Shown: positions 52,981 through 59,996 of the stretch, piece after piece
Layout: each line of letters starts with the position of its first letter
How positions within the stretch are numbered: position 1 is the stretch's first letter
Origin: Edaphobacter flagellatus
Lineage (GTDB): Bacteria > Acidobacteriota > Terriglobia > Terriglobales > Acidobacteriaceae
Direction of reading: 5' to 3'
NCBI RefSeq assembly: GCF_025264665.1
Contig: NZ_CP073697.1
Coordinates: 1,116,001 to 1,180,000, forward strand
Length of the DNA stretch: 64,000 nucleotides
The notes under the pieces: generated by a model
The model's database searches: none
What the model saw: the letters and a program-made list of their open reading frames with translations, nothing else
Told to the model about the DNA's origin: nothing
Made by a program: the position numbers and the translations under genes

Positions 52981-53517
52981 ATGCCCACACTTCAGTCCAA
53001 CCGCGCTAGCCGAGCCATCGGAGCCATGTTCTTTTCCTGCTTCGGCGGAGCCTGGCTCATCCTGGGAATCGTTCGCTCCAGCCACCATAATCCCGCCCTT
53101 ATCGTACTTGCCGTGCTGTGCTCTCTGACGATCCTGATTCTGGCCTATCGCAAGTACACACAAAATCGCGCTGCATTAGCAGCCGAGGCAAGCTCGCCTG
53201 CAAGCAAACGCCGGTCACGCTGGTTCAACATCATCAACGCGGGCCAATGGATTCTTCTTATCCTCATCGGAAACATCCTCGTCAACATCGGCCTGTCCGC
53301 ATGGGTCATTCCAGCAGCCATCCTCATCGTCGGACTGCACTTTCTTCCTCTCGCCGGTCTCTTCTCGTATCCAGCTCACTACATCACTGGAGCAGCACTT
53401 ATTCTCATCGCAGCCACCTACCCCTTCCTCACCGCGCAGGGACCATTGAGCCCTGTCGGCTGCTATGGGGCTGGCCTCGTGCTTTGGCTCAGCGCACTTT
53501 ACGGACTCACAGCCTGA
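52981..53517 (+). CDS. Membrane protein of unknown function
   Basis: 178 residues with about five or six hydrophobic segments (GAMFFSCFGGAWLILGIV, ALIVLAVLCSLTILILAY, WILLILIGNILVNIGL, AAILIVGLHFLPLAGLF, ITGAALILIAATYPFL, GAGLVLWLSALYG). Charged text lies only between the second and third. No clear ribosome site is seen. The family is not recognised. Its stop is five bases from recO, which is convergent. Confidence 0.7.
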   Translation: MPTLQSNRASRAIGAMFFSCFGGAWLILGIVRSSHHNPALIVLAVLCSLTILILAYRKYTQNRAALAAEASSPASKRRSRWFNIINAGQWILLILIGNILVNIGLSAWVIPAAILIVGLHFLPLAGLFSYPAHYITGAALILIAATYPFLTAQGPLSPVGCYGAGLVLWLSALYGLTA

Positions 53518-53522
53518 CAGCC

Positions 53523-54260
53523 CTACCCACGCTCCAGCGCTCGCACGCTCCGTAGCCGTCGCTCCAGATGCCTCTCCAGCAGTCCCACCGCAAAGCTGCG
53601 CAGATCAGCAGCCCGCCCCCTCGGCCACTCCTCCTGCGCCAGTTCCTCCACCGGAGTCCGAAACATCCTCTGCGCCTCCGCAACCGACGCCGCCGAAAGC
53701 GCCGCGCTTCCCGCACGCTTGTCATCCGCGCACGTCACACCATCCGCAACCGGCGACCACCACACCGTCCCCCCGCGAAGATCCAACCCACACGCTACGC
53801 AATGCCCCAGCGCCGGCATCCACCCCATCAACCGGCTCACCCACAGCATGAAGTACGTTGCAGGCATCCACACCCTGCCCACCTGCATCTGCTCCATCAC
53901 CGCCAGCGTCAGGCGAAACACCGCATCCTCAGGTGCCTGCTCCGGCAGCACCTCTTCTAATACCTCCGCGACCAGCTCCAACGCCGCGATCCGCTCGTAA
54001 TCCACTGCGTCTTTCAGCGGAGACCACAGAATCTCAAACGCATCCAGACGAACTAATTCCTGCTTCGGCTTCTCCGCATACGTCGCACGCACATACGTCA
54101 TCGGCTCCAGCGCACCGCCAAACCGCCGCCGCGACCGCATCGCATGACGCGCCACCCCCTTCACGCGCCCCTGCTCCCGCGTCAGCAGACTCACCAGCAG
54201 GTCAGCCTCTTCAAACGGCCACGTCCGCAGAACAATCGCCTCACCAATGCGCTGAATCAT
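53523..54260 (-). CDS. recO: DNA repair and recombination protein RecO
   Basis: 245 residues. The N-terminal OB fold (EAIVLRTWPFEEADLLVSLLTREQGRVKGVARHAMRS) and the C-terminal part with the CVACGLDL cysteine pair match RecO. It helps RecR load RecA at single-strand gaps. The gene is followed closely by the DinB-like gene upstream (3 bases between), both minus. Confidence 0.93.
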   Translation of the reverse strand: MIQRIGEAIVLRTWPFEEADLLVSLLTREQGRVKGVARHAMRSRRRFGGALEPMTYVRATYAEKPKQELVRLDAFEILWSPLKDAVDYERIAALELVAEVLEEVLPEQAPEDAVFRLTLAVMEQMQVGRVWMPATYFMLWVSRLMGWMPALGHCVACGLDLRGGTVWWSPVADGVTCADDKRAGSAALSAASVAEAQRMFRTPVEELAQEEWPRGRAADLRSFAVGLLERHLERRLRSVRALERG

Positions 54261-54263
54261 GTC

Positions 54264-54719
54264 CTACCGGCCAAACTGCCGCAGATGATGGTCCGCATGC
54301 AGATACCCCCACCGCATCCAGTCCTGCGCCGTCATCTCTCCGAAGATCGGATGACTCTCCTGCCATCGCGTCCCCTCTGCAACGGATTCCATGGTCGCTA
54401 TCGCCGCACCTACCAGCTCTTCAAACGACGCAGTTGTCTCCTCCTCGACCGCCGTCACAAGCTCAGGTGTCGTCTGCAGGTTTTTCTTCCACGGCAGCCC
54501 CGAGCGCAACGCAATCCACTTCACCATGCCCTCCGGCAGCCCCTTCATCTTCACCGGCAACACCACCCTGTCCCCCAGAGCTACCTCGTACGCATACGTC
54601 AGATGCCGCACCATCTGCGGAGCCGTCATTCTCCCCCATAACGCGCAGTCCCCCGCCTGCATCCGCAACAGGCGCTCACGCGTCTCCAGCACCACCTTCT
54701 CCGAAGCCAGGCTCTTCAT
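54264..54719 (-). CDS. DUF1569-type protein of the DinB superfamily
   Basis: 151 residues. MTAPQMVRHLTYAYEVALGDR with a His suited to metal binding, and FGEMTAQDWMRWGYLHADHHLRQFGR at the C-terminus (HxxxHH-like), indicate a four-helix DinB/YfiT metal-binding fold. The family may catalyse thiol-dependent reactions with bacillithiol or mycothiol; here the thiol link is inference. It shares a transcript with recO downstream. Confidence 0.85.
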   Translation of the reverse strand: MKSLASEKVVLETRERLLRMQAGDCALWGRMTAPQMVRHLTYAYEVALGDRVVLPVKMKGLPEGMVKWIALRSGLPWKKNLQTTPELVTAVEEETTASFEELVGAAIATMESVAEGTRWQESHPIFGEMTAQDWMRWGYLHADHHLRQFGR

Positions 54720-54734
54720 CGTCTCTCCAAACGC

Positions 54735-54766
54735 AAAAACGCGCAGCCCCAGGGCCGCGCGTTTTT
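54735..54766 (-). terminator. Terminator after the ferredoxin gene
   Basis: AAAAACGCGC (54735-54744) pairs with GCGCGTTTTT (54757-54766). On the minus strand it lies 14 bases after the ferredoxin stop with a U-run at its end. Confidence 0.8.
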
Positions 54767-54780
54767 ATCTCAAACCAGAA

Positions 54781-55041
54781 TTACCGGCCGTAGTGATCGG
54801 CGGCCTTCTGCTGGAAGTCTGCCCACTTCTCCGGAAGGTCGTCACCGGCGTAAATCGCCGAAACGGGGCAAACCGGCACACACGCGCCGCAGTCGATGCA
54901 CTCCACCGGATCGATGAAGAGCTGTGCGCTATCTGCGTGGCCCGCCTCATCCTTCTTCGGGTGGATACAGTCCACCGGGCAGGCATCAACACATGCTGTG
55001 TCCTTTGTCCCGATGCACGGTTCCGCAATTACATAAGCCAT
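54781..55041 (-). CDS. 7Fe-type ferredoxin
   Basis: 86 residues from ATG 55041, with AGGGAG upstream. The first cluster reads CIGTKDTACVDACPVDC and the second CIDCGACVPVCPVSAI. In the common FdxA form the second Cys of the first motif is a non-ligand in 7Fe proteins; here it is Thr, consistent with a [3Fe-4S][4Fe-4S] protein. It is a low-potential electron carrier of unknown partner. An in-frame extension to 55119 has no support. Confidence 0.92.
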   Translation of the reverse strand: MAYVIAEPCIGTKDTACVDACPVDCIHPKKDEAGHADSAQLFIDPVECIDCGACVPVCPVSAIYAGDDLPEKWADFQQKAADHYGR

Positions 55042-55171
55042 TCTGGTAATCTCCCTTGATCTTGTGCCGCCGCTGAAACTTCTCTTCAGTTGTGGGGCTT
55101 GAGAAGATTTTAGCAGCAAAATTCCGCTTCACTGCAAATCAAAATCCCCTGTAAATACGACCTTTTAGGAC

Positions 55172-55441
55172 CTACTTCTGTTGTTCAAGTCGCTTGCGCT
55201 CTCTGTAACGATCCACTGAGACAAAGATCAATGAGATAACCAAAAACGTTCCACCCGCGGCTAACCCATTCAATACTCCAATAAATGTTGCAAGACCGCA
55301 TTGACCATCCTGTTGCCCCGATCGGCAATCCTCACTAAAGCCTATCGCGCAACATATTAAAAAAATTAGCAACGCTATTACGACAAACAGCGAAATACGC
55401 TGCCAGGACGGGGTTCGTCGCCAATAGGAAACGATTGCCAT
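55172..55441 (-). CDS. Small two-span membrane protein, unknown
   Basis: 89 residues. Two membrane segments (ISLFVVIALLIFLICCAIGF, AAGGTFLVISLIFVSV) flank a Cys-containing loop (DCRSGQQDGQCG) and are followed by a basic tail. Base use is AT-richer than the surrounding genes. Its ATG directly follows the suhB stop with no gap. I recognise no family; transfer or a young gene is possible. Confidence 0.6.
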   Translation of the reverse strand: MAIVSYWRRTPSWQRISLFVVIALLIFLICCAIGFSEDCRSGQQDGQCGLATFIGVLNGLAAGGTFLVISLIFVSVDRYRERKRLEQQK

Positions 55442-56332
55442 CTATCGCCCCGCCGCTGCCCGCCTAGCCGCAAACTCCGCAGGAGTCGGGATCGGCTCCA
55501 GCTCGCGCCCCGCAAACAGCTCCGTAAAGATGTGCACCATCTCGCCCTTTACCAGTCCATTCGTCGCCAGCACCTCGCGGCTATCCAGCGTCATCGGACT
55601 CCCATCAAAGTGCGTCACCGAACCGCCCGCCTCCTGCACCAGCAAAATCCCCGACGACGTATCCCACGGATTCAGATTAAACTCCCAGAACCCATCCAGC
55701 CGTCCGCACGCCACATACGCCAGATCCAGCCCCGCCGAACCCGCCCGCCGCACTCCATGCGATCGCAGCGTGATCTGCTGGTAGAAGTGGATATTTGGGC
55801 TGTTATGCCGCTTCTGGCTCGGAAACCCCGTCGCCGTCAGCGACTCCTGCAGCGTCTTCACCTTCGACACATGAATCTGTCGCCCGTTCAACCAGGCTCC
55901 TTTGCCCTTCTCCGCCACAAACATCTCATCGCGCAGCGGATCGTACGTCACACCCGCCACCATCTCGCCGTCCTCATCCGCTGACAGGCCGGCCCTGCGT
56001 CGCTCCAACCCCAGCAGCACACAGAACGCCGGAAACCCATGCGCGAAGTTCGTCGTTCCATCCAGCGGGTCGACATACCAGCGATACTCGCTCTCCAGCC
56101 TGTCGCGCGTGCCTTCCTCGCCATAGATGCCATGCGTAGGAAACGCCACTCGCAGTCGCTCGCGGATCAGCTTTTCGCTAGCCTTATCCGCCTCCGTCAC
56201 CAGATCGACGTCGCCCTTATACTCGGCCTTCACGCCCCGCTCGTAGTAACTCTTCAGCAGAGCTCCCGCCTCACGCGCAATCCCCTCGGCAATACCTGCA
56301 AACTCAAACTGGCTCACGCAATCCCCCTGCAT
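55442..56332 (-). CDS. suhB: Inositol monophosphatase-family phosphatase
   Basis: 296 residues. Metal-site motifs are GEEG (HGIYGEEG), DPLDGTTNF and NPWDTSSG near residues 70, 93 and 220. It could hydrolyse inositol-1-phosphate or related sugar phosphates; the family also includes SuhB, which affects rRNA transcription, so I use the symbol only loosely. ATG 56332 precedes the conserved FEFAGIAEGIAREAG by a few residues. A GTG at 56317 is an alternative start. Confidence 0.88.
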   Translation of the reverse strand: MQGDCVSQFEFAGIAEGIAREAGALLKSYYERGVKAEYKGDVDLVTEADKASEKLIRERLRVAFPTHGIYGEEGTRDRLESEYRWYVDPLDGTTNFAHGFPAFCVLLGLERRRAGLSADEDGEMVAGVTYDPLRDEMFVAEKGKGAWLNGRQIHVSKVKTLQESLTATGFPSQKRHNSPNIHFYQQITLRSHGVRRAGSAGLDLAYVACGRLDGFWEFNLNPWDTSSGILLVQEAGGSVTHFDGSPMTLDSREVLATNGLVKGEMVHIFTELFAGRELEPIPTPAEFAARRAAAGR

Positions 56333-56348
56333 CCACTCTAAACTCTGT

Positions 56349-56408
56349 CATCCTGAGCCAAGTGGCGAAGCCACGTAGTCGCAGAACTGCATTGCCTGCA
56401 AAATGCAG
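56349..56408. repeat. TCATCCTGAGC-type intergenic repeat with two small hairpins
   Basis: TCATCCTGAGCCAAGTGGCGAAGCCACGTAG contains the hairpin GTGGC-gaa-GCCAC. CTGCATT (56387-56393) then pairs with AATGCAG (56402-56408). The layout resembles the GTGTCATTCCGAGC family and may be a related element. Confidence 0.4.
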
Positions 56409-56417
56409 CACGAGCTC

Positions 56418-57407
56418 CTACCGCCCATCCGCGTAGTACCCATTTCGATGCCGCACTTCATACTTCCCGCGCAGCTCCGGGTCCTTCATCCGCACCTTCA
56501 CCGAACGAAACGACGTATCTCTGCTCTTCTGCGGAGCGTAATACCCAATCACATACTGCGTCCGCAGATCGTCCGAAACCCGCGCAAACGCCGGCTCCAG
56601 GTCCTTCTTGTCCTCGACGTAGAAATACTTCCCACCCGTATCGTTCGACATCTGCACCAGCGCATGCTCGCCGCCCGTATTCCTGCCCGCGTCCGCCCAT
56701 ATCGGCACAATGATGATCGAGTAGATCATCGCGCCCGCCCGTTGCGCCGCCTCCAACGCCTGCGCATACCGCGACCGCTTCGCCGTATCCCCGCCGTCCG
56801 TAATCAGCACCAGCACACGCCTGCGTCCGGCGTCCGTCTTCGTCTGCGACAACCTGTCCGAAGCCAGATAGATCGCGTCATACAGCGCTGTCTCCGCGCC
56901 TCGTTGTATCCCGTTCAGCCCTGCTTCAATCCTCTTCTTCTGGTTCGTAAACGGCACGATCTCCCGCACTGTGTCCGAGAAGTCCATCAGGTCCAGCTCA
57001 TCCTGATCGCGCAGCAGCGCATTCACAAACTTCTTCGCGGCCATCTTCTCCAGCCGCTCGTCCGTCAGCACGCTCTCGCTCGCATCGATCGCCAGCACAA
57101 TCGACAGCGGCGTCGACGACTCCCGCTCGAAGTAGGCGATCTTCTGCACCTTGCCATCTTCCAGCACTTCAAAGTCATCCTGCTGCAAACCGCCCACCGG
57201 AGCGCCCGTCTGGTCCACCACATTCACTGCAAGATTCACCAGCCGTGTCTGCACCCGAATCGTCGGCACCTGCCCCTGGTCCACCGGTTGCTGCTGTTGC
57301 TCCTCCGAATCGGCATCCGGCTGCACCGGCTTCATCGGAGGCCGCCGCACAATTGGAGCCTGCATCAGAAGCATCGCCGCCAGCGCAACTCCAGCCGCTC
57401 CCTTCAC
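56418..57407 (-). CDS. VWFA-related (acidobacterial type) protein, exported
   Basis: About 329 residues from GTG 57407, which overlaps the moaE stop (GTGA). A hydrophobic N-terminus (AAGVALAAMLLMQAP) suggests export or anchoring. The group-specific beta domain has VRTQLVNLAVNV-type text (here VQTRLVNLAVNVVDQ) and DFEVLEDGKVQKI. The A-domain has a metal-site core (VLAIDASESV), LMDFSDTVREIVPF and VLVLITDGGD. The C-terminus has YVIGYYAP, as in Ca-activated chloride-channel-like proteins. The role is unknown. Confidence 0.85.
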   Translation of the reverse strand: MKGAAGVALAAMLLMQAPIVRRPPMKPVQPDADSEEQQQQPVDQGQVPTIRVQTRLVNLAVNVVDQTGAPVGGLQQDDFEVLEDGKVQKIAYFERESSTPLSIVLAIDASESVLTDERLEKMAAKKFVNALLRDQDELDLMDFSDTVREIVPFTNQKKRIEAGLNGIQRGAETALYDAIYLASDRLSQTKTDAGRRRVLVLITDGGDTAKRSRYAQALEAAQRAGAMIYSIIIVPIWADAGRNTGGEHALVQMSNDTGGKYFYVEDKKDLEPAFARVSDDLRTQYVIGYYAPQKSRDTSFRSVKVRMKDPELRGKYEVRHRNGYYADGR

Positions 57408-57871
57408 AACCGCCCACCCGCAGCATCGCTGACGCGCTCACCTGTTATCTCTTCCGGAAACGGCTCTCCATCCGCCCACACTGCGCCGTCCTCAAACTGT
57501 TCTTTCTTCCATATCGGCACCGTCTTCTTCAGCGTGTCGATCAGCCATCGGCACGCATCGAACGCCGCCCCCCTGTGCGCCGAAGCCACCACAATCAGCA
57601 CACTCGACTCGCCCACCATCAACCGCCCCAGCCGATGCACCACCGCCACATTGCGCACGCCGAACTTCGCCACCGCCTCCGCCGCCAGAGACTTCATCTG
57701 CTCCAGCGCCATCTCGCGATACGCCTCATAGTCCAGGTGGAGCGTCTTCCGCCCGCGCGTGTTATCCCGAACAATTCCATCGAACACGCACACCGCACCA
57801 TCCGCACCGGCCTTCATCGAGGCCACAATCTCATCGGCGGCGATCACCTCATCAACAATCTCAATCCTCAT
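57404..57871 (-). CDS. moaE: Molybdopterin synthase catalytic subunit
   Basis: 155 residues from ATG 57871, overlapping the moaD stop (ATGA). DGAVCVFDGIVRDNTRGRKTLHLDYEAYREMA, VAVVHRLGRLMVGES, ASAHRGAAFDACRWLIDTLKKTVPIWKKE are MoaE signatures, including the Lys residues at the active site. It moves sulfur from MoaD thiocarboxylate to precursor Z. Its MoaD partner here has an unusual tail (next entry). Confidence 0.94.
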   Translation of the reverse strand: MRIEIVDEVIAADEIVASMKAGADGAVCVFDGIVRDNTRGRKTLHLDYEAYREMALEQMKSLAAEAVAKFGVRNVAVVHRLGRLMVGESSVLIVVASAHRGAAFDACRWLIDTLKKTVPIWKKEQFEDGAVWADGEPFPEEITGERVSDAAGGRL

Positions 57872-58203
57872 CGCGCGCCCATCCAAACCCCATCACGCAT
57901 CATTCCAACCGAAGCCGAGGACCCTCCGCATTTCGTCTGTAGAGCCACGTCTTCAGCAGGAAGGTAATTCGAAACCCCGCCGCTCACCGGAGGCAGCAGA
58001 GCCACCTCATCGCCCTCGCGCAGCACATCCTCCATCCGCGCATATTCACGGTTCACGGCCACTGCAATCGACCGCATCCAATCCGCGCTCCCGTACCTCG
58101 TCATCAGATCCGCCACACGGGCTCCGGCAGCCAGCTCCACCTGCTCGCTCTCCCGGCCCAGGCTCTCCTTCAACACGCCAAAATAAAGCACTCGTACCCG
58201 CAT
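57868..58203 (-). CDS. moaD: Molybdopterin synthase sulfur carrier subunit with C-terminal extension
   Basis: 111 residues. MRVRVLYFGVLKE, then NREYARMEDVLREGDEVALLPPVSGG (Gly-Gly at 75-76) match MoaD, which normally ends at that Gly-Gly because the last Gly carries the thiocarboxylate. Here 35 more residues follow (VSNYLPAEDVALQTKCGG and onward), encoded in part by a diverged copy of the dispersed repeat. The extended frame ends in the ATGA that starts moaE, so no shorter stop is present. Either a protease trims the tail or the protein is inactive. Confidence 0.9.
   Translation of the reverse strand: MRVRVLYFGVLKESLGRESEQVELAAGARVADLMTRYGSADWMRSIAVAVNREYARMEDVLREGDEVALLPPVSGGVSNYLPAEDVALQTKCGGSSASVGMMRDGVWMGAR
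57896..57936 (-). repeat. Dispersed repeat, diverged copy 4, inside the moaD tail
   Basis: Read on the plus strand: GCATCATTCCAACCGAAGCCGAGG, then ACCCTCCGCATTTCGT. It keeps TCATTCC, AGCCGAGG, CCGCATTTCG of the family, with changes from copies 1-3. It lies entirely within the moaD extension. Confidence 0.65.
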
Positions 58204-58265
58204 CTCCAGCAGAATACGCGACTACACCCCTTGGACTCCTCTCAAATCGAAACGATTACCCACTT

Positions 58266-58670
58266 TCAGTTCTGCCGCGTCTTCTTCGAACTCCCCCAAG
58301 GCTCCTTCTTCGCCAGCCTGTACTTCTCCAGCAGCTTCCTCCCTTCAACCGCCAGAGCATACGCCTCTTCCATCGTCTTCGGAACCGGCTCGCCCCACGC
58401 ATGCGCACTCAGCGCCAGCCGCGTCGGCTTGCCATTCTTTATCATCGGCCCGCTCGGGTTCGTAAACATCCGCACCAGAAACGACCCCTTCCGGCGCATC
58501 TTCTCCGGAGTATCTGCCGGCCCCTTGACCCCCGGCTTCAGATTCGCGCCATCCCGCAGCCGGTAGTACTCCCGGCCCACATCCGTCAGCCCGCCCTTGG
58601 GATCTCTTCCCTCCGCCGGCATCGATCGCGGTAGCCCGGTCACCTTCTTTGCAGCAATCTTCTTTGTCAT
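58266..58670 (-). CDS. DUF6321-type small basic protein
   Basis: 134 residues from ATG 58670. KGGLTDVGREYYRLRDGANLKPGVKG, KMRRKGSFLVRMFTNPSGPM and GKPTRLALSAHAWGEPVPKT match the DUF6321 family seen in bacteria and phages, of unknown function. It is rich in Lys and Arg. It ends 63 bases before moaD on the same strand. Confidence 0.75.
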   Translation of the reverse strand: MTKKIAAKKVTGLPRSMPAEGRDPKGGLTDVGREYYRLRDGANLKPGVKGPADTPEKMRRKGSFLVRMFTNPSGPMIKNGKPTRLALSAHAWGEPVPKTMEEAYALAVEGRKLLEKYRLAKKEPWGSSKKTRQN

Positions 58671-58718
58671 CCGTCCAACCACCCAATGCACTTATATATT
58701 CGTCAGTGAGATATATAC

Positions 58719-59375
58719 ATGATGGACTTGCGCCCGAGCCGAACATTTAAATTTCTCCAGATTGCATCGTTTACCCTCCTGCTTTTCCCCTCCCTGGCCT
58801 TCGGTCAGCAGATCATCCAGCGAGGCCCCTTCGGCAAGCCCACACAGGTCTTCGACGAAACCCAGCAATGGACAACTCCGCTCCTCGTCTCCTCCGACGA
58901 CAAAGTCGAGATCTACATCCCCGACGTCACCGCCACCGACTGGCTCGCCCGCAACTATCCCGACTTCCAGAACCAGGGCACCTACACCCTGTCCATCTAT
59001 TCGATGTACAAATCCGTACAGGCCTGCCGCGAAAACTTCGTCACCCTCGGCCAGGGCGACGCCTCCCACATGGACTCCTGCACCGACATCGGCTATCGCG
59101 TTCGCCAGGTCACCGTCGACCTCAGCCAGAAGTCCGTCCAGCTCCTCTTCGCAGCTATGGTCGATCAGGACGGAACCATCATCCCCGCCTCCGTGCAGCA
59201 GTCATCCACCTTCAGAACCTGGGACCAGCTCGACGCCACCACGCAGAAGGCCATCCAGAAGACCAACGAGCTCGTCGCACAGCAGATGAAGCGTTACGAC
59301 GCCCGCATTCAGAGCACCCATAACCCTCCTCGCACCGCCACACCTCGCTCCACTCCCCGCACCGCTCCGCAATAG
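58719..59375 (+). CDS. Secreted protein of unknown function
   Basis: 218 residues. A signal peptide (FLQIASFTLLLFPSLAFGQ) is followed by beta-rich text with two Cys (SVQACRENF, HMDSCTDIGY). The C-terminal ~25 residues are a Thr/Pro/Arg-rich tail. No ribosome site precedes the paired ATGs; TATATT at 58695-58700 could be a -10 box giving an almost leaderless mRNA. I recognise no family. Confidence 0.7.
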   Translation: MMDLRPSRTFKFLQIASFTLLLFPSLAFGQQIIQRGPFGKPTQVFDETQQWTTPLLVSSDDKVEIYIPDVTATDWLARNYPDFQNQGTYTLSIYSMYKSVQACRENFVTLGQGDASHMDSCTDIGYRVRQVTVDLSQKSVQLLFAAMVDQDGTIIPASVQQSSTFRTWDQLDATTQKAIQKTNELVAQQMKRYDARIQSTHNPPRTATPRSTPRTAPQ

Positions 59376-59382
59376 CAAGCAA

Positions 59383-59919
59383 TCAGGCGAACAGCACCGG
59401 CTCTCGCGGATACCACACACGCCCATCCCGCACCTGAGCAAACTCCGTCATCGCATGCGGCTTCAGCTCGCTCGCACCATCCGCCTTCACAAAAATATCC
59501 TCGACACCCAACCCACGCGCCAGCACCGCATCGGCGATCAGCGACCGATGGCATCGCCACGGCACCGCCTCCGCGCACATCACCGCTGTCCTGCCGATCT
59601 CCGGCAGTCCCACCAGCCAGTCGATCTCCTTTGCGAACGCCGCCGTCTGCATGTAATCCGCATACCCGCGAAAGCTCTCGTTCCTCCACCCTGTATTCAC
59701 GCTGTCCGCAACCGCCTGCCGTCGTCCCCCTAATCCCGCACCGCGACTGATTCCCTCAATCCCTACCTGCGCCAGCGAAGCAAACAACGCCGCCTGCGAA
59801 AACTGCGGATGACGCCGCGACCCCGGAAACCGCCGCACATCCACCAGCACGCGTACGTCATTCTCCTTCAGCGCCCGCAGAAACGCCTCAATCACCAGCG
59901 TAGAGTGCCCAATCGTCAT
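59383..59919 (-). CDS. DUF488 family protein
   Basis: About 178 residues from ATG 59919. MTIGHSTLVIEAFLRALKENDVRVLVDVRRFPGSRRHPQF and AVMCAEAVPWRCHRSLIADAVLARG are DUF488 signatures, with the conserved Arg and Cys-containing CAE...C.R motif. The family function is not well established. It converges with the secreted-protein gene (7 bases apart). Confidence 0.88.
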   Translation of the reverse strand: MTIGHSTLVIEAFLRALKENDVRVLVDVRRFPGSRRHPQFSQAALFASLAQVGIEGISRGAGLGGRRQAVADSVNTGWRNESFRGYADYMQTAAFAKEIDWLVGLPEIGRTAVMCAEAVPWRCHRSLIADAVLARGLGVEDIFVKADGASELKPHAMTEFAQVRDGRVWYPREPVLFA

Positions 59920-59949
59920 CATCCAACACATTCTCCCGCAGAAACAAAA

Positions 59950-59979
59950 AGGCGGCTCAGGCCAAAGCCCAAGCCGCCT
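59950..59979 (-). terminator. Terminator after lon
   Basis: AGGCGGCT (59950-59957) pairs with AGCCGCCT (59972-59979), with an inner GGC/GCC contact. On the minus strand it is followed by TTTTTGTTTC and lies 17 bases after the lon stop. Confidence 0.85.
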
Positions 59980-59996
59980 CCGAAACACCCACGCGC

